Shown: positions 47,281 to 58,510 of the stretch, piece after piece
Position numbering within the stretch: the first letter of the stretch is position 1
Layout of the letters: the number at the start of each line of letters is the position of its first letter
Assembly (NCBI RefSeq): GCF_033807715.1
Contig: NC_084599.1
Coordinates: 26,096,125-26,160,124, forward strand
Direction of reading: 5' to 3'
Source of the DNA: Cololabis saira
Lineage: Eukaryota; Chordata; Actinopteri; Beloniformes; Belonidae
Length of the DNA: 64,000 nt
Made by a program: the position numbers and the translations under genes
The notes under the pieces: generated by a model
Seen by the model: the letters and a program-made list of their open reading frames with translations, nothing else
Database searches by the model: none
What the model was told of the DNA's origin: nothing

Positions 47281-48435
47281 TTTTTTTTTTTCTTCTTCAC
47301 TTTTTCATCACAGTAAAACCCAGAACAGAGGCACGTGGTGATAATAAGTGCTTGGAATTGTTACTAGATGTGAATCCTTAGTAATTACTTTCCAAGTCTG
47401 TCTCATAATTTATTTTACGGCTTAAGCCTTTGTCTCAGCTTCCTGGCCCTCATCTTGCAGCTAATACCTAAATTGTGGCCGGAAAAATTGAAACTACTCC
47501 CTTTCTGTCTCTGACTGTCTGTCAGGGTCTATTTTAAATTGCTGCAGCCTACAGTAGGTCGTTGTGAGCGGCATTAATGTTATGTTTGCTTGTCATAAAT
47601 CTTCAGCTGTGGTTTACCTCCATGAAAGCTCTTTGTCTGACGCTGCGTTTGTGAGTTAGTGTGTGGTAAGCTCTTCTATCAGTCACCTGCTGCCTACTCT
47701 TAAAGTTTTCTCATAGATCTTCAAGACTGCTCACCCTTTAGACTTTTTTTTTATTTTTTTGTAAATCTGCATATATTTTAGCTTTTCTGAACACTAGCCT
47801 TTTGTTGGAACTCGAATTACTTGGGTTCTTCCAAGTCTCCTCAAAGACAGCATATTTGAACCTTCAAACCATTTCCATCCAAAATGCTCAGCTGAAATAG
47901 TGTTTAGAAAGCAGGCAACTGGTAATAAGCACGTCCATCCCCTTGCCTTGCCTTTAAACACACACCCTTCAATTTCTAAATCACACAGATGCACAGCTCC
48001 ACAGTACTATTCCACATGTATCTTTGTTCCGTACAGCGTGTGTTATCTCTGCTTTGCAGTCCTGCAGTTTCTTCTTTAATAATCTTGCTTATCCTCAGTT
48101 GCTAAAAACGAGATGCGCTGACAATAAAAGACACCTGAGCCGAGTTCACAAAGCACAGACACAGCTGGTAGGTCTTCATATGTTGCAGTTGAAGCAAAAT
48201 CTGAGGAAGCTTCCTGGTTTTTCATGCAGATAGATTCACAAGGAATTTTGTCGGTGGATGTGTGTTTGTGAGACGTTAAGGCTGAGCTCACTGACTGCAG
48301 GCTCAGCCGGTGATCGTTCTCTGACTCTGCACACATTCGACAGATATGACAGTATGACCACTCCACGGCAGAGAGAGTCCGTGGTCAGAGCTATCACTGT
48401 GATTAACTGTGATGATCGTGGGTGGAAATTGGTAT
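47281..48435. other. Non-coding unique DNA
   Basis: T-rich runs near 47281 and 47745; no gene or repeat recognised. Confidence 0.5.
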
Positions 48436-48700
48436 TTAGAGGGTTGTGGAGAGGGTGAGGGCCGCGGCGGCACAATGTTCTGGGGCGACGAGCCACAGAG
48501 GACGAGGGCCTCGGCTGGTTTGGGTAATAGTCCCCATGTGTAGTGCATTGGGCCCCGTCCCGTGGAGTGCCGCGCACACAGGAGGCCACTTGAAAGCCAA
48601 GCTGGAAGTAGCAGCAATCAGAGCCAGAACAAGCACACGGGGGAGTAATCTGTTCCAGTTTTGGAGCGTGCCGGGGTTTGGGGAACTGAGATGAGGCTCT
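48436..48700. other. CpG-rich patch
   Basis: It is much richer in G+C and CpG (GGCCGCGGCGGC, GGGGCGACGAG, GTGCCGCGC) than the surrounding DNA. Overlapping open frames of 82-117 codons on both strands reflect the scarcity of stops in such DNA. It could be a CpG-island promoter or enhancer, or the remains of a repeat. Confidence 0.4.
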
Positions 48701-49624
48701 ATATGTGTGTGAGTGTGTGATTGCTGATGGTGGGTGGGGGTCCGCATTTCGACGAGGTCATGGTTAGTCAGATAGCAAGAAAATATTCAGTTTCTCCAAT
48801 GCCCAATCAGACACAGACTTCGCAGATTCCAGTGCACGTCTTAGACGCAACCCGGCGGATTTGTAAGCAGCGCTGGCAGTCTGTGGCATGGCCGCATCAT
48901 TAAAACCCCGTCAGCGACTGAGTTATAGGTAGTTTGTTGACTTCCAAGTACATGTCATGGGTAGTAGGTAATGCTTAAGATCCAGTAAGGGTTTTGCGTC
49001 AAGCAGTAAATATGCAGGGATAGCTTTAACCATCAGAAGCAGTTGCCGACATTTTAATCTTTGGCTTTTGCATTATTTCACAACAGACTAAAGTTTTAGA
49101 ACAGCAACACGACAATGTTGTACCATCTAAGTGTAAACACATCACTAAAAGGTCTTATCTAAAGTCTCTCCAAGCCTCATCCTCCGAGGGAAGGTTGGTT
49201 TACAGATGCAACTATATACATCTAGTCAGTGTCATTCAAACTTCTAGGAGTTGATGAGGACGGCGCAAAAAAAGAGAAAGGGTATAATCAGTAGGCAGTG
49301 ACCCAGAGGAGGTCACGCTGAGCCTTGGGGAGTTGACTAATGAAAAGTCCAATCAGCACAGCAGAGGACGATTAGAAGGAGCCCCAGGCTGCGACGGAGA
49401 GATGAAGTAAAAACAGAACGAGAGCAAGACGGGAGAGGGGTAAAATGAGTGAGAAGGGGATGAGCAGAGGCAGAGGCATGCGTCCCACAAGCACATAGGC
49501 ACTAATGCGCGCTTCTTCCCATGATACGCTTAGAGCGCAGTTGCTTGTGGTCAAGCTGAAGTAGCAAAACAGGGAGGCCAAGAGGCGCAACATGTGTTAG
49601 TATTTTGTCTCAGTTAATGGTGTC
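48701..49624. other. Non-coding unique DNA
   Basis: Nothing recognised; a 73-codon minus frame (49372-49593) has no support. Confidence 0.5.
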
Positions 49625-49652
49625 TGTGTGTGTGTGTGTGGGGGGGGGGGGG
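49625..49652. repeat. (TG)n followed by poly-G
   Basis: About eight TG units run into a run of 13 Gs. Confidence 0.95.
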
Positions 49653-49979
49653 ACGTGGTAATAATTGCTGTTTATTTGTATTCTTGAATTTATTGCTCGT
49701 GTGTAGCTGATCCTGTAATGAAAACCTTGAAAAATGGAATCGGCTGGGTAACACACTGCCATCATTCAGCTGCGGGGCACAGCATCAAGTTTGTTTGGTG
49801 TCATGCAAAAGTTTAAAATATAAAAAAAATTGTGATTTAACAGATAATATATTTTTATAGGCATCTCCGGCTAAAACATTTGGGCTTTATTATAACTTTT
49901 GGAAAACAAGACGATGACAGTGTGGGAAGCGCGTTTATGATTCCGACCACATTTTTAAAATATTTTTTTTCTCACGGGT

Positions 49980-50215
49980 AATAATCCAGCGAAAGTCAGC
50001 CGAGGATGCTTGTTCCGTTCTCCTTTTGTTCTTTCCCAGTGACATCCTTTTCCACATTTACACCTTGGAGCCGCCCGGCGTTAGTACCGTTTACTCTCGG
50101 CCTCTTAGGGGCCATCTCAGCCGCAGTGTTGACTCGGTGACCGCAACAGAGCGCCACATTTGGCTTTGATTGTTCCGGTGTGTGTGTGTGCGACCTGGCC
50201 CGAAGTCTCATGTTG
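49980..50215 (-). promoter_or_regulatory. CpG-rich patch, possible unannotated first exon/promoter
   Basis: About fifteen CpGs lie in about 235 bp within otherwise CpG-poor DNA (e.g. GCCGCCCGGCG, ACTCGGTGACCG). On the minus strand an ATG at 50115 opens 39 codons of basic, low-complexity protein starting MAPKRPRVNG, preceded by GCTGAG. No splice-linked exon, TATA box or known protein was recognised, so this is only a candidate promoter or exon of a minus-strand transcript. Confidence 0.25.
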
Positions 50216-51112
50216 TAGATCAGCGCTTTGAAATTAATTTCGGGTCACAAGTCAAAATGGCTACAGTCACTCCTAATAAACTATAAATCCTCACACACAT
50301 TTAGCTAAATTTATCTGACAAATAAATGACACAGTGCATAAAGGGGGAAAAAGTGGGGTTATATTCCAAACAACAGTAAAACGATCTTGGCATGAAGCAG
50401 CTCCCTTGAATGTCTCTTCAAAGGAAACAGAAACTATGACTCCCAGTTATACACATTAGACTTTTCATCTTTTCTGTACTTTATCTAGACTATACAGTTT
50501 GTTTGCAGTAAAAGATGCTGGAATTGGCTTCCACTTCAGTTTTCAACCACATTTGCACACAAAAACAACTTGCCTGATATGCCGCAGCCGTTTGGAAACT
50601 TGTGGGGTAACGCTTCAGAAGAAAAGTCGGCCCTCTCTCAATAATTATGGTCAATACGTTCTCATGCAACACCCTCGTGTCCCCGAAGCTGCTCTGCTGC
50701 CAGCGCCAGATCTGGATTTTAATCCTATTTATGAATTCCAGAGTTTCCTCAACAGGTTTCTCCAAAGTTGATGTGAATAACATTAGTTGATTATTAATGA
50801 TTGATGAAATAGTCTAATATTAATGCCTGATGTCTGACTTTGACTCGACTCAGAGGAACATAGATGAAGTAAATAAGAATGGAAATGTGAAATTACAAAA
50901 TGGTTGTGGATTGTCCTGGTATGACTGCAGTTATATTTTTATGGTTATCCATGCTATCAACCTAAAATGTGCTTTTTTTACTGTTTGAGAGAATAATTAC
51001 TTTGGTCCAACTCGATCTTTTTGAGTTACATGTGATTTTTACTTCCTGCTCCAAAGTTTCGAACCCAATTTTCCTCAAGGCAAACAGAGGTTTCCTTTCT
51101 CGCTGTCTCTGT
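50216..51112. other. Non-coding unique DNA
   Basis: Two mirror frames (50490-50783 minus, 50499-50771 plus) cover each other; neither has family features. Confidence 0.5.
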
Positions 51113-51154
51113 CTCTCTCCCGCTCCCTCTCCCTCTCCCTCTCCTTTCCCTCTG
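51113..51154. repeat. (CCCTCT)n polypyrimidine repeat
   Basis: Imperfect CCCTCT units between a CTGTCTCTCTCC lead-in and CCCTCTGATT. Confidence 0.85.
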
Positions 51155-51479
51155 ATTTTCAGTCAAGGTCTAGAGTTGGTATTGATTAAAGCAGTGCCTT
51201 TTTGTCTGCTGCCATCATTTTTCACAGCTTGTTATAAGCTGAGAGGAAACATCCACAAAAAGCAAAGAGGGAAAATCCGGTGACTGAATCCAGAGGACCG
51301 AGTGAGCGAGCTCCAGGTTTCTCTGCCATCCAGCCAGTCAGGGAAATGTTCAACTTCCCTCCCAAGGCCATATGCCTGGAATAGAATCATTACATGACAC
51401 AATGTGGTGCCTACTTCCCTTGCAATTTTTTTCCACTACGCCCAGCTTGCTACCTCTTCCACTGCTCCCTCCTCCCTCC
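51155..51479. other. Non-coding unique DNA
   Basis: Nothing recognised. Confidence 0.5.
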
Positions 51480-51640
51480 TGTGGCATTTGAAGGGGTCCT
51501 GGGAGGCAAGGCCAATCTGCGTGCCTCCTGCATGTAAATCAGTGGGGCAGCCAATAGAGGCACATCTGTGACAATACAGTCAGGTTAATGTGAGAGGAAT
51601 TCAACCGCGTTTGGGAACATCTGGGTGGACATTTGGAACT
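51480..51640. other. Candidate conserved non-coding element
   Basis: A repeat-free, G+C-balanced stretch with GCATGTAAATCAG (octamer-like), GCCAATAG, GACAATAC (Sox-like) and GGTTAATG. Proposed on motif density only. Confidence 0.2.
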
Positions 51641-51720
51641 GCTGGCATTCAGTCAGACAGTCTTTTTCTCTGTTGTTGACTCATTTTCTGACTGTGAGCT
51701 GTTGTGCTTCTATTTAATTG

Positions 51721-51725
<5 letters not shown>

Positions 51726-51788
<63 letters not shown>
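51726..51788. repeat. (TA)n microsatellite
   Basis: About 31 uninterrupted AT units; the longest TA array in the window. Confidence 0.97.
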
Positions 51789-51791
<3 letters not shown>

Positions 51792-52480
51792 GCTTCCTGC
51801 ATTTTAAATGTTGTTCTCTATCCATTCTTAAAGTTGGTTTCTCTTTCAAATAATTGCTCATCTATACCTGCAGCGAAAGCAGCCTCATCATAGGACAAAA
51901 CAGAAGAGGAGGCTGGTCAGTTCTGTTTAAAATTGACTCTGCACCTCTAACATATCCATTGTTAGGCCAAGAGCCTGAGGCGGTGCTGGTTAGACTGGAG
52001 GGAAACTCAGAAATACAATACATGTCCATACACGGGAAGCCAGATGCTGGGTTGCGTTTAATGTTTGTGCCATTAGCGAGCTCATACAGCATTATTTACT
52101 GCCTATTGCCCAAGAAGAAATGTCATTACATTTGATAGTGTGGGATAAAGAGTAAACATAAAATTCAGCACAGTGAAAAGTGTTGTTTCCATGCAAATAT
52201 CGATCCCGATGTTAATGATTACTGGTTCAAGATAAAGTGTTTGCAGAAGTAACCATAATTTTTACGAGTTATAACATGAGAACTGAGATTTCTTTTTCCT
52301 TCCTAATTCTCCCAGTAGGTTCTTCTGAGCAGTTTTAAATGATTGTTTTCGGACACTCCGACTAACAGTTAGGAAGTACATTCCACATTTGCAATGTTTT
52401 TGTGAAGCATGGGTGAGAAAAATATAAGTAGCATGCATGCATTTATGCATCTGATTTGTCATGTACCAGGCTGGTACCTG
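51789..52480. other. Non-coding unique DNA
   Basis: Frames of 76-102 codons on opposite strands overlap; none recognised. A GCATGCATGC palindrome lies near 52432. Confidence 0.5.
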
Positions 52481-52486
52481 TCTGAT

Positions 52487-52509
52487 CTGAAGATGGGCAC
52501 ACCCCGAAA
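52487..52509 (+). ncRNA. Weak hammerhead-ribozyme-like core
   Basis: CTGAAGA (52487) fits the core CUGANGA, followed by TGGG-CACA-CCCC as a possible stem II, then GAAA (52506). The closing pair of stem II (T with C) is mismatched and stems I/III are not convincing. Hammerheads of this type occur in Penelope-like and other retroelements, so it may be a decayed element end; chance is quite possible. Confidence 0.15.
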
Positions 52510-53639
52510 AAGTCACCAATATATCAGTAGGCTCAAGTGAAAGACAATAAAGTGAAATAATATGGAACATTTCTGCAAAATCGACTGGGAAAAATCAGTC
52601 AGGATATATAGCAAGAAGAAAAACCAAGGAGTAAAAATAGTTATGTAAGCATTGAGGGGGATTCTGTCTGTACTCGGGTCGGCATTATGGTTGGCGCTGA
52701 AAAACATGCCCGGAACTGCACCACAGCAACCCGGCCTTTGATGACAGGCTCTGAATACCTGTGGTACGTGCCGCTTTTGAAATATGTTTTGAGTTTTTTT
52801 GCCCATATTTTCAGTCCAAACCACCCAAAGGGTGGACGATATTTAACATAGTCGGCAGTGTGTGCTCTGAGAAGAAACTTAAAACGGTCACTGGCGAGTT
52901 GTAGGCGATTGTGTTATTACAGAATAAGCTCAGGTGGAAAAAGTAACATGAAGAGGCCAAGAAGAAAAACTGGAAAGGCTGTGTAGAGGTAAGGCAAGAG
53001 GGAAAAAAAGAAACAATTTAAATTAAGGGGTTGTTGATGTAAAAGTTGATGTAAAAAGGCAAAAAATCTAAATGTGTGATATCAGTGTTTAATTGAAGAC
53101 AGTTACCAATAATAAATCAGAAATGCAGAATTATGGTTATATGCATTCTTCATGTTTTCAGTGTGGCTTTTAGATAGATCAATAGCATGCCTGTCTTTCA
53201 TGATCTTCTCCCCACATCCTTTAATTACTCATTACCAAACTTTGTTTGCCCGTCTAACTATGAGAAACGACACAATGTTGGGAATTGACTGAAGCTGCTC
53301 TTTTGTGTGGGCCGCCCCCTGGTTGGTCCAAGGTTCTAAAGATGCACTGTTGATTCAATAGTTTGTGTGTTTTCTGGTTTGTCTGTACTGCAGATCTGAG
53401 GACTTTGTGCATGATGAAGATCTGTGTAAATGTGTGTGGGGGATATGTGTGAAGGATCTTCCAAGTGCTTTAAAGTGACGGACCTGGAAGTAAATTAGCT
53501 GAAACTGTTAGATGTCAGCAAAAGCAAATGTGGTCCAAAAAGTAAATAATTCATATCACCGTAGTGGAGCAACTTGAATTCAAATGCTTTTCATGCTCAC
53601 CTAAACCTGCTGCTTTGGTTTGTATGCCCAGAACAAATG
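52510..53639. other. Non-coding unique DNA
   Basis: A 103-codon minus frame (52513-52824) has no family features. Nothing else recognised. Confidence 0.5.
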
Positions 53640-53960
53640 GAAAACACTTTGTTAATCATACAAATAAGGCCATTAACATGAAATAATTGAGATTTGATCT
53701 GGGAGGATGTAGGTAACTGCCAAGGAGAGTTTGACACCGTCTATGTAATTTAATTGAGCTATTTGAGGCTTACTCATTAGCACAAGAGATCTTATTCCAC
53801 AAAACTCAACTTTAATTAGTCAATTCAATTAAAGGCATTGATGATGCACATTTAGCAGCTGCAAATGGCACCCCTTGTAATGATGGCTGATAACAGCAGA
53901 TGATATTAATTGAGTGTTCTTGCGTATCAGATAAACATTCCTCTGCTCTGCGTTAGTGAC
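53640..53960. other. Candidate conserved non-coding element
   Basis: Dense homeodomain-type cores in repeat-free DNA (GTAATTTAATTGAGC, CTTTAATTAGTCAATTC, ATATTAATTGAG) with no open frames. The strongest of the enhancer-like candidates by motif density. Confidence 0.3.
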
Positions 53961-55378
53961 TAATATGTCTGGATATAAATTCATATGATTATACTATTTT
54001 TGCTACTACTGTTTCACTAGTTAGGATTTTTTTTCCCTCTTAGGCTGCCCAATTTTTATTTGCTTGTTTGCTTTTTATTTTTACTATGAAACTTGACATA
54101 CATTGTTTTTATATTAAAGATAATAAGAAAGAAAGAAAGTGGGGCAGACTTCACTCAGTCTCTCTACCCACAATCCTCTGGGGGGCATATGTGGTCAAAG
54201 GGCAATGGCAGCACACTGTGGTTGAGATGTAGCAAAGTGCACGTCAAGGAATGAAAAACAGTTGGGCCCCTGACAGAAGCCATTACTCCAGAACAGTATG
54301 TCTGAACGCTAACCTGCTGAGAACCACATCCTCAGAAAAGTACCAGCATCCTATAAATCCTGGATGACCAGGCAAAAGAGGAATTTCCGACTCATGCCGT
54401 TGGGAAGTGAGAAAAAAAGAAAGAGGAAAGCAGGAGAAAGGAAAAGGGAAAGTGAGAACTATAACCAACCTGACATCAAGAGCCAAGCAAAATGACGGCT
54501 CTTCCCGAGTGTCGAAACTGCTGTCAGTGATTGGATTACAGCGCAAATCCACTGACACAAATTCATGGTTATTTGTTTTTAAAATAAGAGCTTGTATTAA
54601 TTCTGCTCGTTTCCATTTACATGTTCTAAAATCCATGTTGAAAACATTACGACTGCATTTTCAAGGCTTAGGGCTTAGGCTGCGGCCATGTTGGTTCAAG
54701 CTTTTTCTAGTTCAAAAACACACCGAAGCTCAGGGAAGGTGCAGTAAAGTGATCCTATTAACAACAGTCATAATTATCAGTGTAAGGATATAGGCGGGAT
54801 AAAAACCAGCCGCTTCCGTGACCCCGTTTAAACCTCATCCAAACCTCAACATGGCATTGCACTTCATACGCCCCGGAGGCAAGTCAGATAAACCCGCCTC
54901 TCACTCCACAGGATAACAGTGTTGCTTGGATAGGCATTTGGAGCTATACTATGAGATCTGAGACAAAGCTGCTTGACAAAATAGAGGAAACTGGTAGGAA
55001 GTGGAGTTAGATCAGTGGGGAAGGTGTAATGGACAAAGAAAATATCTCACTACCTACTGTTCAATTATGTCTGAGGGGTCTGTATGGATCTACAGCAGAG
55101 CATTATTCCCATTCTTTGTGAGTTCTACAAATTGTTTTTGTGCCTTTATGGATTCTGCTTGCGCCTGGAAAAAAAAAACAACAGATTTGTGAATATCAGA
55201 GTGGAGCACATGTAGCAGTGTGTGAGAGAAGGAGCTCTTTTTCCTACTCTGACTAGTTAGAAAGTGGATTTTGGTCGAGTTTTGTTTTGAAGGCCAACAT
55301 GGATGAAAGTGGATAATGAAGGGTGGAGGTGTAATGATGTGGGGGACTGAGCTTAGGCTACCGGGTGCCCTCCGAGTG
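53961..55378. other. Non-coding unique DNA
   Basis: Contains a short (GAAA)n near 54127-54140. Frames of 117 (minus) and 128 (plus) codons overlap at 54283-54793; neither is recognised. Confidence 0.5.
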
Positions 55379-55386
55379 AGCTAAAC
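55379..55386. repeat. hAT target duplication, left
   Basis: AGCTAAAC, exact match to 56273-56280. Confidence 0.9.
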
Positions 55387-56272
55387 CAGTGGTCCCCAAC
55401 CCCCGGGCCGCGGCCCGGTACCGGGCCGTGGGTCATTTGGTACCGGGCCGCACAGAGAGAAGAAAAGAAAAAAAATTAAGAAAATTTTTTTTTTTTTTTT
55501 TTTTTTTTTAATTAAAAAATAATTTCTGTAGAATCCCCGACTGATGATGGATGACTCTCAAACTGATGGTTCACAATGTTTTTATTCCTTGGATGTAAAT
55601 ACACTGCAAACACACCGTAAGAGCTATCAAGGAATAAAATAAATAGTTAGTCCTTCTACATTCATATAAGTTTAACTTAAATACAGACCGACGCAGCTGC
55701 TCGCTCGGTTGGCAATAAAGCTACCACAATACATGAGCGACCAAACTCAAGCTGGACATAAATACAGTATAAAATTTGCACAAATCCTCATCAGCAGGTA
55801 CTTTTTGTGTCAGTTAGGCTCCACTTTAGCATTCCCGACACTAGTTTAGTATTGCAGACACACTTTCTACTGCCGTTAAACTTTTACCGTTAAAGTCCGA
55901 AGCGCCGGATGTTTACGAGGTCTCGGTGAGACGCCTTCAAAATAAAAGCACTAAATATCGGTCTACTTAATATATAACAATAAAATAAAAGCCTCGCTTT
56001 AAATAACGTTAATGATAAAACAAACATAAAAACACATTTATAGAAACACTGATATTATAGGTAATTTACAATTTCCATTATTTCATTTTTATTTCTTCAA
56101 AAATTATGTTTTATTATTATTATTATTATTACTACTACTATAGCGAAAATACCACAGTTTTTAATGCCGGTCATTTTATTTAGTTTTTATCAGCTACACC
56201 TTTAGATTGGGCCGTGAAAATATTGTCAGACATTAAACCGGTCCGCGGTACAGAAAAGGTTGGGGACCACTG
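55387..56272. mobile_element. Non-autonomous hAT transposon with intact ends
   Basis: Perfect 15-bp inverted ends CAGTGGTCCCCAACC/GGTTGGGGACCACTG, with the hAT hallmark CAGNGG and an 8-bp duplication (AGCTAAAC) on both sides. Similarity between arms continues loosely through a G+C-rich subterminal zone (CCGGGCCGCGG; CCGGTCCGCGG). The 886-bp interior has a 25-T run (55485-55509) and a (TTA)n/(CTA)n tract (about 56112-56142) and no transposase frame. Its ends are intact enough to be mobilised by a matching transposase, if one exists in the genome. Confidence 0.9.
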
Positions 56273-56280
56273 AGCTAAAC
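56273..56280. repeat. hAT target duplication, right
   Basis: AGCTAAAC, exact match to 55379-55386. Confidence 0.9.
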
Positions 56281-56569
56281 TACATAATGAACATGCTGCT
56301 CCAACCACCAAAGAAAAGTTTCATTTTAACAATATCGTAATCTCTTCAGTTTTTATCAAAACTAATCTCAGGGGCAAGACGGAGTATGGAAATCACTTTT
56401 CTTCATGAATTTGCCATAAAATGTGATCTCATTTTCATCTAACTTACAGTACGAGACAAACACAATGCACTTAAGCTGTTAACACACATACAGTTAGAAT
56501 GTCCTCTGTCTTTAGTGAACTCATCCATCAAATAGTTACAGTGTTGGTGGAAAGATTAAGTGAATGCTT
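56281..56569. other. Non-coding spacer
   Basis: Nothing recognised. Confidence 0.5.
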
Positions 56570-57215
56570 GGAGTTAAAAGCTGGTTGACCCTCATTTGGC
56601 AGCAACAATAAAGGTGTTACTTTGGATCAGACCTACACAACATTCAGAAGGAATTTTCAACCATTTCTCTTTACAGAAGTGATTCACCTCAGATATTTGT
56701 AGGGTGCCTGGTATAATCAGCTCCCCCAGCATTTCTATGAGGGTGGAGGTCTGGCAGCTGATTTGGCCACAGCAAAAGTTTCATTTTTTCCTCAAGCCAT
56801 TCTGTGTTTACTTCCATGCTTGTCCTTGTCCTACTTACTCAATTTCTACTAAGCTGTAGCTGGTATACAGCCACCCTGATATTATTTTATGGAAAATTTG
56901 GAAATTAATTTTCTCCTGGCCTTGAACCACAACCCAAAACACATTTCTTTGGAGCGCATCAATTTCCTAAATGGTGTTTTGCCATTGACACCAAGCCCGT
57001 TCAAAGTCTTTCACATGATCATGAACAAAGACGTTTGCTAGTTCCAGTGATGTGTTCAAGCCTGTTACTGTTACGTGCTCATTCTTCTTATCTCATTATC
57101 TCAAGAATCAGCATTGTGGCCAAGGACTGTTCTTGTCTGGATGCCCTCTTCTTGGAAAAATAACTGCATTACTAAACTGTTTCGGTTTATAGACACTTTA
57201 ACTGTGGACTGATAT
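56570..57215. mobile_element. Decayed dispersed repeat, probably DNA-transposon derived
   Basis: Phrases such as 'gatcagacctacacaac', 'caaccatttctctttacaga', 'cctcaagccattctgtgttt', 'tttatagacactttaactgt' and 'ggactgatatatcc' occur in the same order as in an abundant fish repeat that I know by sight (antisense to a transposase-like reading frame). Large internal parts are missing and no open frame survives. Superfamily not determined. Confidence 0.45.
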
Positions 57216-58031
57216 ATCCACTTTGTAATTACTAACCGTTTTAGTAGTTAGTATTAGTTTTAGTGGCTGGTTGTTTGACTGCACTGGCACATTTCTATAT
57301 TGTAAAAAAGCGAACATGAGGTTGCAGTGATGTTCAGTCTAAGCTGAACAGTCACAAGGTGAGATTGTGAAGTTATGAGTGTTTGTTTATATTTGCCACA
57401 GTGTTCCAGTCAATGTCCTTGGGGCCTGTCTGAGAACGGTTTGTCTCCAGTTTTGATTGGTGGAGGACCAAGCTATTTTAATAGGTGTTACTGCAGGGTA
57501 GACAGGCCACTGGGCTTGGGATTAGGTTTCCCTTGTGCCAACAGGAGTGGTTTGATTGTGTATACCTGAGCTTTAATCGATGCCAAAAAATGTTGAAAGC
57601 AACATCAGGAATGTTGGCCATTAGCCACGAGACCTTGATGAAATTGCTGGAAATCCACAGAAAGAATCCTTCCAGCCTGCCTGGCTGACTGCACAGTTAC
57701 CTTACACCTGAATAAAAAGAAGAGACAGATGTGGACTTGTTTCTTTATTCAGGTGAAAGAATACCTTCCCATATTTAAAGTGCTTTATTTTGTGCATCGC
57801 TGCATATCTTCAATAATAAAGCTTTTCTTGTTCCACGACTGCCACAGCCTTTTAAACACTACTTTTATTTGTAATTTGATCATATGGTTCCACGTGTTTG
57901 GGGCAAGCTGAAATACCTCTGAAAGTGAAGGGGCGAATTTCCGTGTCAGTTCTTTCTTCTTCACTTTTCTGCTTTGCTGCCAGTTGTGGTTGCGTAGGGC
58001 CAGGGGTACAGGTAGTTGGCTAAAACATGAA
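57216..58031. other. Non-coding unique DNA
   Basis: Frames of 60-88 codons on both strands; none recognised. Confidence 0.5.
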
Positions 58032-58039
58032 TGCACATA

Positions 58040-58510
58040 CTGGGGCACCAAAAGGGGGGGAGGGGGGCTAGGACACTGATTCTAGGGTCCCATGTTTGAG
58101 GGGGGCCCAGAGAGGTCCCTAATGATGATGAAATGATAATACAGAAGGAATTATGGCACTAAGGTATAAACTAACATAAAATCACAAATGTTTTATTTCC
58201 AATGTCCTGGTAACAATAACTTTATTTGTTTTGGAAACATCAACGTCTGCAGCCCCCCCTCTCCCTCTCTATTTATGTAAATTGTATGTAATATTTATGT
58301 AGATTTGTCACAGACAGTATTCAGAGTGCTCAGTTCTTCCCCTACTGTCCATGTAAACTGTCATGTTGTTCTTCCTTCACAAATATGGTAATGATGGTCA
58401 AAAATACTATTAAAATGCATAATTGTATGTGAAAGAGCATCAAAAAATGTAGCCCCCAAGCCCTGTAAAGATCCTTTTCATGGGGCCCAAAATCCCTAGT
58501 GGTGCCGCTG
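58040..58510. mobile_element. Possible old hAT-like element
   Basis: The left end CTGGGGCACCAAAAGGGG and reversed right end CAGCGGCACCACTAGGG share GGCACCA-nn-AGGG. Near the right end is GGGGCCCAAAATCC. The 8-mers just outside (58032-58039 TGCACATA; 58511-58518 CACACGTA) match at only 5 of 8 positions, so the duplication is doubtful or decayed. No coding region. Confidence 0.35.

Noticed and set aside
48236..48747. Overlapping 82-117 codon frames on both strands
   Set aside because: Explained by local G+C richness with few stop codons; none looks like a known protein.
54283..54793. 117- and 128-codon frames on opposite strands
   Set aside because: They overlap one another and show no family features.
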